A DNA stretch of 64,000 bases, from contig NZ_SMTE01000001.1 of the NCBI RefSeq assembly GCF_004357765.1, positions 434,001 through 498,000 of the forward strand. The letters run 5' to 3'. A program made the position numbers and the translations under genes. Under the pieces are notes generated by a model that saw only the letters and a program-made list of their open reading frames with translations, was not told where the DNA came from and did not search any database. Each line of letters starts with the position of its first letter. The first letter of the stretch is position 1. The DNA is from Pseudomonas putida. GTDB lineage: Bacteria > Pseudomonadota > Gammaproteobacteria > Pseudomonadales > Pseudomonadaceae. Below, piece by piece: positions 1-9,285 of the stretch.

Positions 1-716
1 ACGCCATGCTCGACCGCATCGAGCGGCTGATGCACGAGGTCAAAGGAGTTTGCGACAACATTGCCCATGACCTGCGCACGCCACTGACGCGGTTGCGCGC
101 CCAGCTCTACCGCATCCGTCAGCAAAGTGCTGCCGACTCGCCCCAGGCCGAAGCGCTGGACCAGGCGATAGGCGAGACCGATACACTGATGGCGCGGTTC
201 CGCGGCCTGTTGCGCATCAGCGAACTGGAAGACCGCCAGCGGCGCGCCGGCTTCGTCCAACTGGACCCGCATGATCTGCTGGTGGAGCTGCATGACTTCT
301 ACCTGCCACTGGCCGAGGATGGCGGCATTCGATTGCAACTGCAGCAACCTGAACGACTGGCAGCGCTTCACGGCGACCGGGAATTGTTGTTCGAAGCCCT
401 TGCCAACCTCATGGGCAACGCCATCAAGTTCACGCCAGAGGGCGGCCAGGTGGTCGTGACGGCCCTCCAGAACGAGGCCGGCGTGCATATCGCCATCGAT
501 GACAGTGGGCCGGGAATCCCAACCGAGGAGCGGGAGGCGGTGCTCAAGCGTTTCTATCGCAGCGAGGAAGGTCACCGTCACGCAGGGTTCGGGCTGGGGC
601 TGTCGATCGTCGCGGCGATCGTCGACCTGCATGGGTTCGGGCTGGAGGTCGGCGAGAGTGAACTAGGCGGAGCGAGGTTGGTGCTGCACTGCCCGCTGGC
701 AGGCCAGCCCAAGTAG
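1..716 (+). CDS. Sensor histidine kinase, C-terminal part (5' end outside window)
   Basis: Cytoplasmic kinase core of a two-component sensor. The reading frame is open to the window edge, so the sensor and membrane regions are missing. Visible order: the last helix of a HAMP linker (LDRIERLM), the HisKA box with phospho-accepting His in NIAHDLRTPLTRLR, an N-box in LANLMGNAIKFTPEGG, and the ATP lid glycine motifs DSGPGI and GFGLGLSIV. All key catalytic residues are present, so the visible part looks intact. Its response regulator is presumably upstream. The signal cannot be read from this fragment. Confidence 0.9.
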   Translation, partial: AMLDRIERLMHEVKGVCDNIAHDLRTPLTRLRAQLYRIRQQSAADSPQAEALDQAIGETDTLMARFRGLLRISELEDRQRRAGFVQLDPHDLLVELHDFYLPLAEDGGIRLQLQQPERLAALHGDRELLFEALANLMGNAIKFTPEGGQVVVTALQNEAGVHIAIDDSGPGIPTEEREAVLKRFYRSEEGHRHAGFGLGLSIVAAIVDLHGFGLEVGESELGGARLVLHCPLAGQPK

Positions 717-720
717 AAAC

Positions 721-741
721 CGGGGCCGCAAAGCGGCCCCG
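721..741. terminator. Hairpin between convergent kinase and cysS
   Basis: Perfect 9-bp stem CGGGGCCGC / GCGGCCCCG with an AAA loop, lying between two converging stop codons. On the minus strand it is followed by a short T-rich stretch. It probably acts as a bidirectional terminator. Confidence 0.6.
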
Positions 742-751
742 TCAGCGTCTA

Positions 752-2134
752 TCAGTCAGCCAGACGCCAGGTGGTCCCACCCTTGCCATCTTCCAGCACC
801 ACGCCCATGGCGGTCAGCTGGTCGCGGATACGGTCGGACTCGGCCCAGTTCTTGTCCGCACGCGCCTGCAGGCGCGCCTGGATCAGACCTTCCACTTCGG
901 CAGCGTCGACCTTGCCTTCGGCACCTGCACGCAGGAACTCGTCGGCATCCAACTGCAGCACACCCAGCACATCGCCCAGTTCGCGCAGGCGACCGGCCAG
1001 GCCGGCAGCGGCTACGGGGTCGCTGTCGCGCAAGCGGTTGATCTCGCGCACCAGATCGAACAGCACGGCGCACGCCTCCGGCGTACCGAAGTCATCGTTC
1101 ATCGCCACACTGAAGCGTTCGACGAAGGCTTCACCGCCTTGGGCCGCGACCCGCGGCAAACCGCGCAGGGCATGATAGAAGCGCTCCAGGGCACCCTTGG
1201 CATCACGCAGGCTGTCTTCGGAGTAGTTGATGGCGCTGCGATAGTGGCTGGCCACCAGCAGATAGCGCACCACTTCCGGGTGATACTTGTCGAGCACGTC
1301 GCGAATGGTGAAGAAGTTGTTCAACGACTTGGACATCTTCTCGCCATTGATGCGAATCATGCCGCAGTGCATCCAGGCGTTGGCGTACTGCTTGCCGGTA
1401 GCGGCTTCGCTCTGGGCGATTTCGTTCTCGTGATGCGGGAACTCAAGGTCACTGCCACCGCCATGGATATCGAAGCTCTCGCCCAGGCAGCAGGTCGACA
1501 TCACCGAGCACTCGATGTGCCAACCAGGACGGCCCGGCCCCCATGGCGACTCCCAGCTCGGCTCACCAGGCTTGACGCCCTTCCACAGCACGAAGTCCAG
1601 GGGGTCCTGCTTGGCCTCGTCGACCTCGATGCGCGCACCGATGCGCAAGTCCTCGATCTTCTTGCGCGACAGCTTGCCGTAACCTTGGAACTTGCCGACC
1701 CGGTAATACACGTCGCCGTTGCCAGGGGCGTAGGCATACCCCTTGTCGATGAGGGTCTGGATCATCGCGTGCATGCCGGCGATATGGTCGGTGGCACGAG
1801 GCTCCTGGTCTGGCGGCAGGATGTTGAGGCGGCGCTCGTCTTCGTGCATCGCGTCGATCATGCGGGCGGTCAGCGCGTCGAACGACTCGCCGTTTTCATT
1901 GGCCCGGTTGATGATCTTGTCGTCGATGTCGGTGATGTTGCGCACGTAAGTCAGCTCATAGCCGCTCTTGCGCAGCCAGCGGGTGACCAGGTCGAAGGCC
2001 ACCATGCTGCGACCATGCCCCAGGTGGCAGTAGTCGTACACGGTCATGCCGCACACGTACATGCGCACCTTGTTGCCATCGAGCGGCTTGAAGGTTTCCT
2101 TGGTCTTGCTCAGCGTGTTGTAGATGGTAAGCAC
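752..2134 (-). CDS. cysS: Cysteine-tRNA ligase
   Basis: Charges tRNA-Cys with cysteine in the cytoplasm. It is 460 residues, the usual length. The class I signatures are present: the HIGH-type HLGHGRS after the N-terminal [11 protein letters not shown] (which carries a zinc-binding Cys), and KMSKSLNN near residue 270. WHIECS and [10 protein letters not shown] complete the zinc site and catalytic domain, followed by the anticodon-binding DALR region. It lies 9 bp downstream of glnS on the same strand, so the two synthetases are probably co-transcribed. Nothing unusual is visible. Confidence 0.97.
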   Translation of the reverse strand: MLTIYNTLSKTKETFKPLDGNKVRMYVCGMTVYDYCHLGHGRSMVAFDLVTRWLRKSGYELTYVRNITDIDDKIINRANENGESFDALTARMIDAMHEDERRLNILPPDQEPRATDHIAGMHAMIQTLIDKGYAYAPGNGDVYYRVGKFQGYGKLSRKKIEDLRIGARIEVDEAKQDPLDFVLWKGVKPGEPSWESPWGPGRPGWHIECSVMSTCCLGESFDIHGGGSDLEFPHHENEIAQSEAATGKQYANAWMHCGMIRINGEKMSKSLNNFFTIRDVLDKYHPEVVRYLLVASHYRSAINYSEDSLRDAKGALERFYHALRGLPRVAAQGGEAFVERFSVAMNDDFGTPEACAVLFDLVREINRLRDSDPVAAAGLAGRLRELGDVLGVLQLDADEFLRAGAEGKVDAAEVEGLIQARLQARADKNWAESDRIRDQLTAMGVVLEDGKGGTTWRLAD

Positions 2135-2143
2135 GGCGATTCC

Positions 2144-3847
<1,704 letters not shown>

Positions 3848-4095
3848 AGGATCCTTGAATGCACGTGTCCGGCCTGGGTAGGCCGATTGAATCAAAGGGC
3901 CTATCATAGCCGAAGCAGTCGAGCTGCCGACAGCCGGGCTCGGACAAACTGGCACGATTTCTCCCAGCTTTTTGCCAGAGCCTGGCAAAATGGCCGATGC
4001 GCGCCATGTGTCGTGCAAGCCTGATACTGCGTCAGCTGTCCATGCGCACGCTGCGCGCCCTAATTCCCTTATGCCTTGAAAGAGCGAATTTCAGC

Positions 4096-4596
4096 ATGTC
4101 CAAAGTCAAACTGAGCACCAACCACGGCGACATCGTCCTGCAACTGGACGCCGAGAAAGCGCCGCTCACCACCGAAAACTTCGTTCAGTACGTCAAGGAC
4201 GGCCACTACAACGGCACCGTGTTCCACCGCGTGATCAAGGGCTTCATGATCCAGGGCGGCGGCTTCGAGGCTGGCATGAACCAGAAGAAGACCCGCGCCA
4301 GCATCCAGAACGAGGCCGATAACGGCTTGAAGAACAAGAAGTACAGCATCGCCATGGCCCGCACCATGGACCCGCATTCCGCCTCGGCGCAGTTCTTCAT
4401 CAACGCTTCCGACAACGACTTCCTCAACCACAGCGGCAAGAACACCCAGGGCTGGGGCTACGCGGTATTCGGCGAAGTGATCGAAGGCCGTGAAGTCGTC
4501 GACGCCATCGAGCAGGTCGCCACCGGTTCCAAGGCTGGCCACCAGGACGTGCCGAAGGACGACGTGATCATCGAGAAAGCCGAGATCATTGAGTGA
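4096..4596 (+). CDS. ppiB: Peptidyl-prolyl cis-trans isomerase B (cyclophilin)
   Basis: Cytoplasmic cyclophilin catalysing proline isomerisation during folding. The 166-residue product from the ATG at 4096 ([12 protein letters not shown]) is the normal bacterial PpiB length with no signal peptide. Cyclophilin motifs are present: [13 protein letters not shown] (catalytic Arg), SASAQFFIN and VFGEVIEG. An in-frame upstream extension to 3997 lacks cyclophilin character. Its stop overlaps the GTG start of lpxH by four bases, so the two are translationally coupled. Confidence 0.95.
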   Translation: MSKVKLSTNHGDIVLQLDAEKAPLTTENFVQYVKDGHYNGTVFHRVIKGFMIQGGGFEAGMNQKKTRASIQNEADNGLKNKKYSIAMARTMDPHSASAQFFINASDNDFLNHSGKNTQGWGYAVFGEVIEGREVVDAIEQVATGSKAGHQDVPKDDVIIEKAEIIE

Positions 4597-5315
4597 TACT
4601 GCTGATCTCCGATCTGCACCTGCAAGAAGAACGCCCGGATATCACCCGGGCGTTTCTTGATCTGCTCGACGGTCGTGCCCGCCACGCCAAGGCGCTTTAC
4701 ATTCTCGGCGACTTCTTCGAAGCCTGGATCGGCGATGACGCCATGACGCCGTTCCAGCAATCGATCTGCCAGGCCTTGCGCCAATTGAGCGACAGCGGCA
4801 CGGCGGTGTACCTGATGCACGGCAACCGCGACTTCCTGCTTGGCCAGGGCTTCTGCAAGGCCGCTGGCGCCACGCTGCTGCCCGACCCCAGCGTGATCGA
4901 CCTGGGCGGCGAGCCGGTCTTGCTGATGCATGGCGACACCCTTTGCACCCGCGACATCGGCTACATGAAGATGCGCCGCTACTTGCGCAACCCGCTGACA
5001 ATGTGGATTCTGCGGCATCTGCCACTGTCCACGCGGCAAAAGCTGGCGCGCAAGCTGCGCAACGAAAGCCGCGCCCAGGTGCGCATGAAAGCCACCGAGA
5101 TCGTCGACGTCACTCCGCAGGAAGTGCCCAAGGTGATGGCCGCTCATGGCGTCCGCACCTTGGTCCACGGCCACACCCACCGACCGGCGATCCACAAGCT
5201 GGTGGTCGACGGACAGCCCGGACGGCGTATCGTGCTGGGCGACTGGGACCGTCGTGGCTGGACTTTGCAGGTGGACGAGCACGGTTTCCATCTCGAGCCA
5301 TTCGAGTTTTCCTAG
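4593..5315 (+). CDS. lpxH: UDP-2,3-diacylglucosamine diphosphatase
   Basis: Hydrolyses UDP-2,3-diacylglucosamine to lipid X in lipid A synthesis, at the inner face of the inner membrane. The 240-residue calcineurin-like phosphoesterase has the full metal-binding set: [26 protein letters not shown] and HGHTHRP. The start is GTG, overlapping the ppiB stop (GTGA). The stop codon lies inside the left arm of a long perfect inverted repeat. Confidence 0.95.
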   Translation: MILLISDLHLQEERPDITRAFLDLLDGRARHAKALYILGDFFEAWIGDDAMTPFQQSICQALRQLSDSGTAVYLMHGNRDFLLGQGFCKAAGATLLPDPSVIDLGGEPVLLMHGDTLCTRDIGYMKMRRYLRNPLTMWILRHLPLSTRQKLARKLRNESRAQVRMKATEIVDVTPQEVPKVMAAHGVRTLVHGHTHRPAIHKLVVDGQPGRRIVLGDWDRRGWTLQVDEHGFHLEPFEFS

Positions 5316-5369
5316 CGGCACTACTGGCCCCTTCCGCCGCTACGGCGGAAGGGGCCAGTAGTGCCGCTA
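5313..5369. repeat. Perfect 27-bp inverted repeat overlapping the lpxH stop codon
   Basis: Two 27-bp arms (5313-5339 and 5343-5369) flank a 3-nt loop CTA. The left arm begins at the lpxH TAG stop. The core reads GGCACTACTGGCCCCTTCCG. No clear T-run follows directly. It could terminate lpxH transcription, be a REP/Y-REP type palindrome, or both. The arm identity is read directly; the function is inference. Confidence 0.85.
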
Positions 5370-5550
5370 CACCCCTCTGATCAGCCACACAAGCCCAAAG
5401 CCCCAACCCCAGAGCCCCCAAAGCCAGCCCCCCCACTAATCCATGAAAACTCTTTTTTTTTAGGCGCAAGCCTGCAGATTTGCCGTTCTCATTCGTCCTA
5501 ATAAGTGAGGCACCCATCTTTCGGGAAAAACCACGAAAAGGAGCATTCAC

Positions 5551-5925
5551 ATGTACAACCCGCAATCCTCATTGCAGGCCGGGCCGGGCCCGGGCAAGGC
5601 GCCCGACGGACCGGTCGCCAGCGGGGACGAACGCCTGGGCAACGAGCAGATCCGCGAACTGCTGCGCAGTTTTGGCCTACGCACCAGCCTCATCCGGCTC
5701 AAGGTCATCGACGCACTGCACCACGCAGACCGCAACGGTCGCAGCATCGGTGTGCGCGGTGTGCACGCACAACTGGAAAAACTGGATATCCCTTTGTCAT
5801 TTCTGAGTGTGCGCGAAGTGCTCAAACGCCTGTGCGCCGAAGGCGTCATCAACTTGGGCAGCGACAAGTGCTACAGCCTCAACCCCGAGGCCCGCGCGGT
5901 ACTGGATCAGTCATTGCCAAGCTGA
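5551..5925 (+). CDS. Fur-family-like winged-helix protein lacking the metal/dimer domain
   Basis: 124 residues. Residues about 30-110 follow the N-terminal DNA-binding domain of Fur proteins (RELLRSFGLRTSLIRLKVIDAL, then VHAQLEKLDIPLSFLSVREVLKRLCAEGVI). The usual C-terminal dimerisation domain with its His/Cys metal ligands is missing. A good ribosome site (AAGGAG) precedes the ATG. The N-terminal 25 residues are Gly/Pro-rich. It may be a DNA-binding protein that does not sense metal in the usual way. Family membership is moderate confidence and the role is unknown. Confidence 0.65.
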   Translation: MYNPQSSLQAGPGPGKAPDGPVASGDERLGNEQIRELLRSFGLRTSLIRLKVIDALHHADRNGRSIGVRGVHAQLEKLDIPLSFLSVREVLKRLCAEGVINLGSDKCYSLNPEARAVLDQSLPS

Positions 5926-5931
5926 ACGCCG

Positions 5932-5953
5932 GGCCGGCCAGCGCTGGCCGGCC
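5932..5953. terminator. GC-rich palindrome between convergent genes
   Basis: A 22-bp perfect palindrome (GGCCGGCCAGC / GCTGGCCGGCC) lies 6 bp after the Fur-like stop and 7 bp before the stop of the converging small membrane gene. There is no T-run. A shared terminator role is likely from position only. Confidence 0.4.
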
Positions 5954-5960
5954 GGCATGG

Positions 5961-6149
5961 TCAAGGCTTGACCTTGCGCCGCAAGATCCCGTTGATCACC
6001 ACCACGACCACAGCGATGGCGATGGCCAGGATCTGGAAGGTCTGCTCGCTGATGGTCCCCTGCTTTTGCAGGTGGGACAGGCCCAGCATCAGGCCCAATA
6101 CGACCAGGATGATCAGCAGAGAGTATTTCAGGCGCTGTACGTGTGTCAT
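5961..6149 (-). CDS. Small two-helix membrane protein, function unknown
   Basis: 62 residues with two hydrophobic segments: about 9-25 (YSLLIILVVLGLMLGL) and 39-57 (FQILAIAIAVVVVVINGIL). They are separated by a short polar hairpin with Lys/Gln/Glu. The tail RRKVKP is basic, which suggests both ends face the cytoplasm. I do not recognise the family. The composition and its position converging on a real gene make it a credible small gene. Confidence 0.6.
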   Translation of the reverse strand: MTHVQRLKYSLLIILVVLGLMLGLSHLQKQGTISEQTFQILAIAIAVVVVVINGILRRKVKP

Positions 6150-6533
6150 CGAATGTTCCTTGCAACATCTAGGGCTAATGGCTCGCGACGAGCCGGCGCC
6201 ATCATACCTTGCCTACCCCAGTCACGGGGCATTTCCTGGTCAATCGAAAGCGACTCCTGGGGGCCGGCACCCTCAATTGCTATTCCAGCGAAAGGTAACG
6301 AGAAATCAGGGGCTGTAGGTAAGCGCTGACGTCACTTCCTACATCGTAGGAAACTCCTGCCCGCAAATACTGCTCACCACGCCTACACCCCCTACGCCTC
6401 ATGGCGCCTAGCGACCAGGCTCGGCACTGCCTGAAAATCCCTCCATGTCCACGATTCCGGATGCCCGGTGATCGTCGACCTGTCACCACGGATGTTCAAG
6501 CATCGCACCCCATTTTCCCGGAGGGAGCCTCAC
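6150..6533. other. 384-bp gene-free stretch upstream of the Mor-like gene
   Basis: No convincing coding frame is seen on either strand. The only clear element is a strong ribosome site (GGAGGG) about 10 bases before the ATG at 6534. Promoters for the two flanking, divergently oriented genes presumably lie here, but no good sigma70 pair was identified with confidence. Confidence 0.5.
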
Positions 6534-6902
6534 ATGGAATTGCCAGACCTCACCAGCATCGACATCACCCAGTTGCCCCAATCGTTGCAGGCGCTGATCG
6601 AATGCGTAGGTATCGAAAACGCCTACGCCCTGACCTGCGCTTTCGGTGGTCGCCCCAAATACATTCCCAAGCATCGGACGCGCACCAAGCTTGCCGATAT
6701 TCTCCCACCCGAGGCACTCGACGCTCTGATCAAACGCTTTGCTGGCGTTGCGCTGGAGATCCCTAAACCGGATCATTTCCTGCGCCGGCTACGCAACTTG
6801 CAGATCCAAAAGGAAAGCGCCGATGGCTTATCTCGAAGCTTGCTGGCACATAAATACGGCCTGAGCCTGCGCCAGATTGGCAACATTCGCCGCCAGACGT
6901 AG
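6534..6902 (+). CDS. Mor/C-family transcriptional activator-like protein
   Basis: 122 residues from the ATG at 6534, preceded by GGAGGG. Mor features visible: a central CAFGGRPKYIPK corresponding to the family's FGG-x-x-x-YIPK signature, and a C-terminal helix-turn-helix (LLAHKYGLSLRQIGNIRR). Members include the phage Mu middle-operon activator. No phage structural genes are nearby, so this is a stranded or domesticated regulator. An in-frame extension to 6468 lacks Mor character. Targets are unknown. Confidence 0.7.
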   Translation: MELPDLTSIDITQLPQSLQALIECVGIENAYALTCAFGGRPKYIPKHRTRTKLADILPPEALDALIKRFAGVALEIPKPDHFLRRLRNLQIQKESADGLSRSLLAHKYGLSLRQIGNIRRQT

Positions 6903-7030
6903 TTTTTCAACTTGGACAAAAAGTTTTTCACCTAGAAAATAAAATGAAGACTCGCTACTTGCCCTCCTAAAAATTATGGTCATCGAGTATGGTCGCGGTA
7001 GGGATGGCAGTTACCTGTCACCCCCCGCAC

Positions 7031-7064
7031 AAATCCGTACGTGCGGAACTACCGCATACGGCTC
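7031..7064 (-). ncRNA. Group II intron domain V
   Basis: Exactly 34 nt on the minus strand. It starts GAGCCGTATGCGG with the catalytic AGC triad and closes with CCGCACGTACGG plus a 3' ATTT. The lower and upper stems pair in full. The terminal loop is not the usual GAAA tetraloop. This is the most conserved part of the intron and the best evidence for its identity. Confidence 0.8.
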
Positions 7065-7336
7065 CTGCCTCGGGTGGGTGACGCGAAACGATCCTCAGAG
7101 TAAGGATGTGCATTCTTAGAGCTCGGTATATAGAGGTCAGCAAGGCGTCCAAAACGTGACCATTGAAGCCGATAACGCTGACTGCGACGCCTGAGGGCTT
7201 GCCGCCCGAGACACGGCACACTGCCAGAGGGAAACCCCGGCCAACCGGCAGGTATAGGCTGCCACAGCTGTGCCCAGATACGTACCAGGCCAGAAAGTCC
7301 TACCCAGGCGCCCCGTGATTCGATACACGAAGTCAC
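7049..7336 (-). pseudogene. C-terminal fragment of a group II intron reverse transcriptase/maturase
   Basis: A 95-codon frame whose last ~55 residues (RRRSQRYRLQWSRF..., HPYSEDRF, GRSRMR) resemble the basic C-terminal tail of intron-encoded maturases. The stop codon TAG lies inside domain V, an arrangement seen in other bacterial group II introns. No catalytic YADD region is present anywhere nearby. The start shown is just the limit of the open frame. Confidence 0.6.
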
Positions 7337-7439
7337 AAATGAAGTACCTCAGGGCATATTTATCAATTTTCTCTGAATTCTTAAAGTTTCTCCATCAGCT
7401 GCTCATCACCCAAATGCACACTTGATAGAGGAACTTCCC

Positions 7440-7655
7440 ATGCCATTCATCAGCGTCCGCATCACTCGTGATGGTGTGACCCGAGAGCAAAAGGCTCAGG
7501 TAATAAAAGAAATTACTGACACTATGGAGCGCGTGCTTCATAAAGATCCTAAGTTGACCCACATCGTGATCGAAGAAGTCGACACTGATAACTGGGGCTA
7601 CTCCGGCATTACGACTACCGAGTACAGAAAGCAATTGTCGGAGTCCAAGCCATGA
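7440..7655 (+). CDS. 4-oxalocrotonate tautomerase family protein
   Basis: 71 residues from the ATG at 7440, giving MPFISVRITRDGVT, so the catalytic proline becomes the N-terminus after Met removal. This fixes the start six codons inside the longer open frame. A typical small tautomerase with an alpha/beta fold (about 60-75 residues). Its substrate is unknown. The stop overlaps the next start (ATGA), so it is coupled to the DsbA-family gene. Base composition is lower in GC than the housekeeping genes nearby. Confidence 0.88.
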   Translation: MPFISVRITRDGVTREQKAQVIKEITDTMERVLHKDPKLTHIVIEEVDTDNWGYSGITTTEYRKQLSESKP

Positions 7656-8308
7656 AGCACAGGGTAAAAATCGACTTCGTTTCTGATGTCGTCTGCCCCT
7701 GGTGTGCGCTGGGCTCGACTGCCTTGAACCAAGCCATCGCCAACGTAGCCGACGAAATCGACGTCAAGTTGATGTTTAAACCGTTTGAGCTCAATCCCGA
7801 TATGCCTGCCGAAGGTGAGGACGCCATCCAGCACATGATTCGCAAGTACGGAAGAACTGCGGAGCAGGTGGCGGCACGTAATCAGATGATTATTGAAAGA
7901 GGATGGGAGCTCGGCTTGGAGTTCAATCTTCAAAGGCGAACTCACTTTTTCAATACCCATGATGCACATCGCCTGCTGTTCTGGGCGGCGAATGAAGGGC
8001 TCCAAAGTGAGCTTCACCGAGTGCTGATTGAGGCTTACTTCGTGAACGGGCAAAACCCTAGCAGTCACGAGACTTTGGTGGCGCTGGCTCAGAAAGTCGG
8101 TTTGAACGCCCAGCAAGCGCAGGTATTACTTGAAAGCGGGCAATTCACTGATGAAGTCCGAGCGCTCGAAAATTTTTACTTGGATCGCGGCATCAACTCT
8201 GTACCCGCAATGGTACTGGACAATCGGCAAGTCGTCGCAGGCTCACAGTCTGTTGAGTATTACGAGCAAGTGTTAAGGCAGGCGGCACAAGCCGCTTCGT
8301 CTAACTGA
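7652..8308 (+). CDS. DsbA family (FrnE-like) 2-hydroxychromene isomerase/oxidoreductase fold protein
   Basis: 218 residues, thioredoxin-like fold with a helical insertion. The N-terminal motif is DVVCPWCALGS (CPWC redox centre) at about residue 10. The C-terminal cis-proline region is INSVPAMVLDNR. No signal peptide is visible, so it acts in the cytoplasm, as FrnE-type proteins do. It is the second gene of a tautomerase-DsbA-SDR unit, which suggests handling of a reactive or aromatic compound or oxidative stress. The specific substrate is not inferable. Confidence 0.87.
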   Translation: MKHRVKIDFVSDVVCPWCALGSTALNQAIANVADEIDVKLMFKPFELNPDMPAEGEDAIQHMIRKYGRTAEQVAARNQMIIERGWELGLEFNLQRRTHFFNTHDAHRLLFWAANEGLQSELHRVLIEAYFVNGQNPSSHETLVALAQKVGLNAQQAQVLLESGQFTDEVRALENFYLDRGINSVPAMVLDNRQVVAGSQSVEYYEQVLRQAAQAASSN

Positions 8309-8337
8309 AAACTTAAATCCATCGTAGAGGAAATATC

Positions 8338-9048
8338 ATGAGCAACTCTCAAAAAGTCATCATCGTAACTGGCGCATCTCAAGGCATTGGTGCAGGTGTA
8401 GTGGAAGGATTCCGAGCACTCGGCCACAAAGTGGTAGCGACCTCGCGCTCCATTCAACCATCGACCGATCCAGATATCCTGACTGTTGCCGGTGACATTG
8501 CGGATCCGGCCACAGCGGAACGAGTTGTGCGCGAAGCCGTGGCCCGCTTCGGGCGCATCGATACGCTCGTCAACAATGCCGGGATTTTCGTCGCCAAACC
8601 ATTCACCAGCTACACCAAAGAAGACTATGCGCAGGTCGTTGCGACCAATATGAGCGGCTTCTTCTACATCTCCCAGCTCGCCATCGCGGAAATGGAAAAG
8701 AATGGTAGCGGGCATGTGGTCAGCGTCACCACCAGCCTGGTTGACCACGCAATCGACGGCGTTCCGTCGGTAATGGCATCCCTCACCAAAGGCGGCATCA
8801 ACGCTGCCACCAAATCGATCGCGATTGAGTATGCCAAGCGAGGCATCCGCGCTAACGCCGTGTCGCCTGGCATCATCAAGACCCCAATGCATGGCGCCGA
8901 AACTCACGATGCCCTGGGCAAGCTGCATCCCGTCGGTCACATGGGCGAGATCAATGACATCGTTCAAGCGATTCTCTACTTGGACAGCGCTTCGTTTGTC
9001 ACCGGTGAGATCCTGCACGTCGACGGCGGTCAGAGCGCAGGCCATTGA
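8338..9048 (+). CDS. Short-chain dehydrogenase/reductase
   Basis: 236-residue classical SDR. The Rossmann motif TGASQGIG is near the N-terminus, NNAG follows at about residue 80, and catalytic Ser lies in SVTTSLVDH. The usual YxxxK Tyr position reads ASLTKGG, so the active-site Tyr appears replaced (…VMASLTKGGINAATKSIA). The C-terminus ends with GEILHVDGGQSAG. It follows the DsbA-like gene by 29 bp with GAGG before the ATG. The missing Tyr may mean altered chemistry; this is read from one translation. Confidence 0.88.
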   Translation: MSNSQKVIIVTGASQGIGAGVVEGFRALGHKVVATSRSIQPSTDPDILTVAGDIADPATAERVVREAVARFGRIDTLVNNAGIFVAKPFTSYTKEDYAQVVATNMSGFFYISQLAIAEMEKNGSGHVVSVTTSLVDHAIDGVPSVMASLTKGGINAATKSIAIEYAKRGIRANAVSPGIIKTPMHGAETHDALGKLHPVGHMGEINDIVQAILYLDSASFVTGEILHVDGGQSAGH

Positions 9049-9253
9049 GGCGGCGCTCAAAGAGTTTTCCGTATTCAGCGAGTACCTCACGCCCGAAGGC
9101 ATCCTTGCTATCGAAATAGTGGTAGAAGGAGCCTTTCGGTACGGAAACCCGTTTGAGTACCTGTTCAATACCGGTAGTGTTGAATCCTTGCTCGGTCAGC
9201 AACTCAGCAGCGTTCTCCGGTCGGTGCAACCGTCTACTGCAGTCCGACACCAA
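9049..9253 (-). pseudogene. Truncated TetR-family regulator (N-terminal DNA-binding domain only)
   Basis: The minus-strand frame reads AAELLTEQGFNTTGIEQVLKRVSVPKGSFYHYFDSKDAFGREVLAEYG, a textbook TetR helix-turn-helix domain. It then loses homology as it meets the 3' end of the SDR gene. The whole ligand-binding domain (about 130 residues) is missing. It looks like the leftover of a regulator that was divergent to, or replaced during, insertion of the SDR operon. A protein would probably not be functional. Confidence 0.75.
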
Positions 9254-9285
9254 GCCTTCTACCAGCCCCTGTACGGATAAACCCT

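Larger units (their letters stand above)
6996..7336 (-). mobile_element. 3' remnant of a group II intron (maturase tail plus domains V and VI)
   Basis: Read on the minus strand, the end of a reverse transcriptase/maturase-like frame (…HPYSEDRFASPTRGRSRMR-stop) runs directly into a 34-nt domain V hairpin and then a domain VI-like hairpin (GGGTGACAG, loop, CTGCCATCCC). The sequence ends near CCCTAC at about 6996-7000. The 5' ribozyme half and the reverse-transcriptase palm are absent, so the element is dead. The upstream break near 7336 lies about 100 bp before the tautomerase gene. Confidence 0.7.

Noticed and set aside
5445-5475. T-run (5452-5460) as an lpxH terminator
   Set aside because: It is about 80 bp away from the palindrome, with no stem directly before it.
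7018-7221. 67-codon minus-strand frame over the intron end
   Set aside because: Competes with the maturase frame and lacks its motifs; the RNA structure explains the region better.
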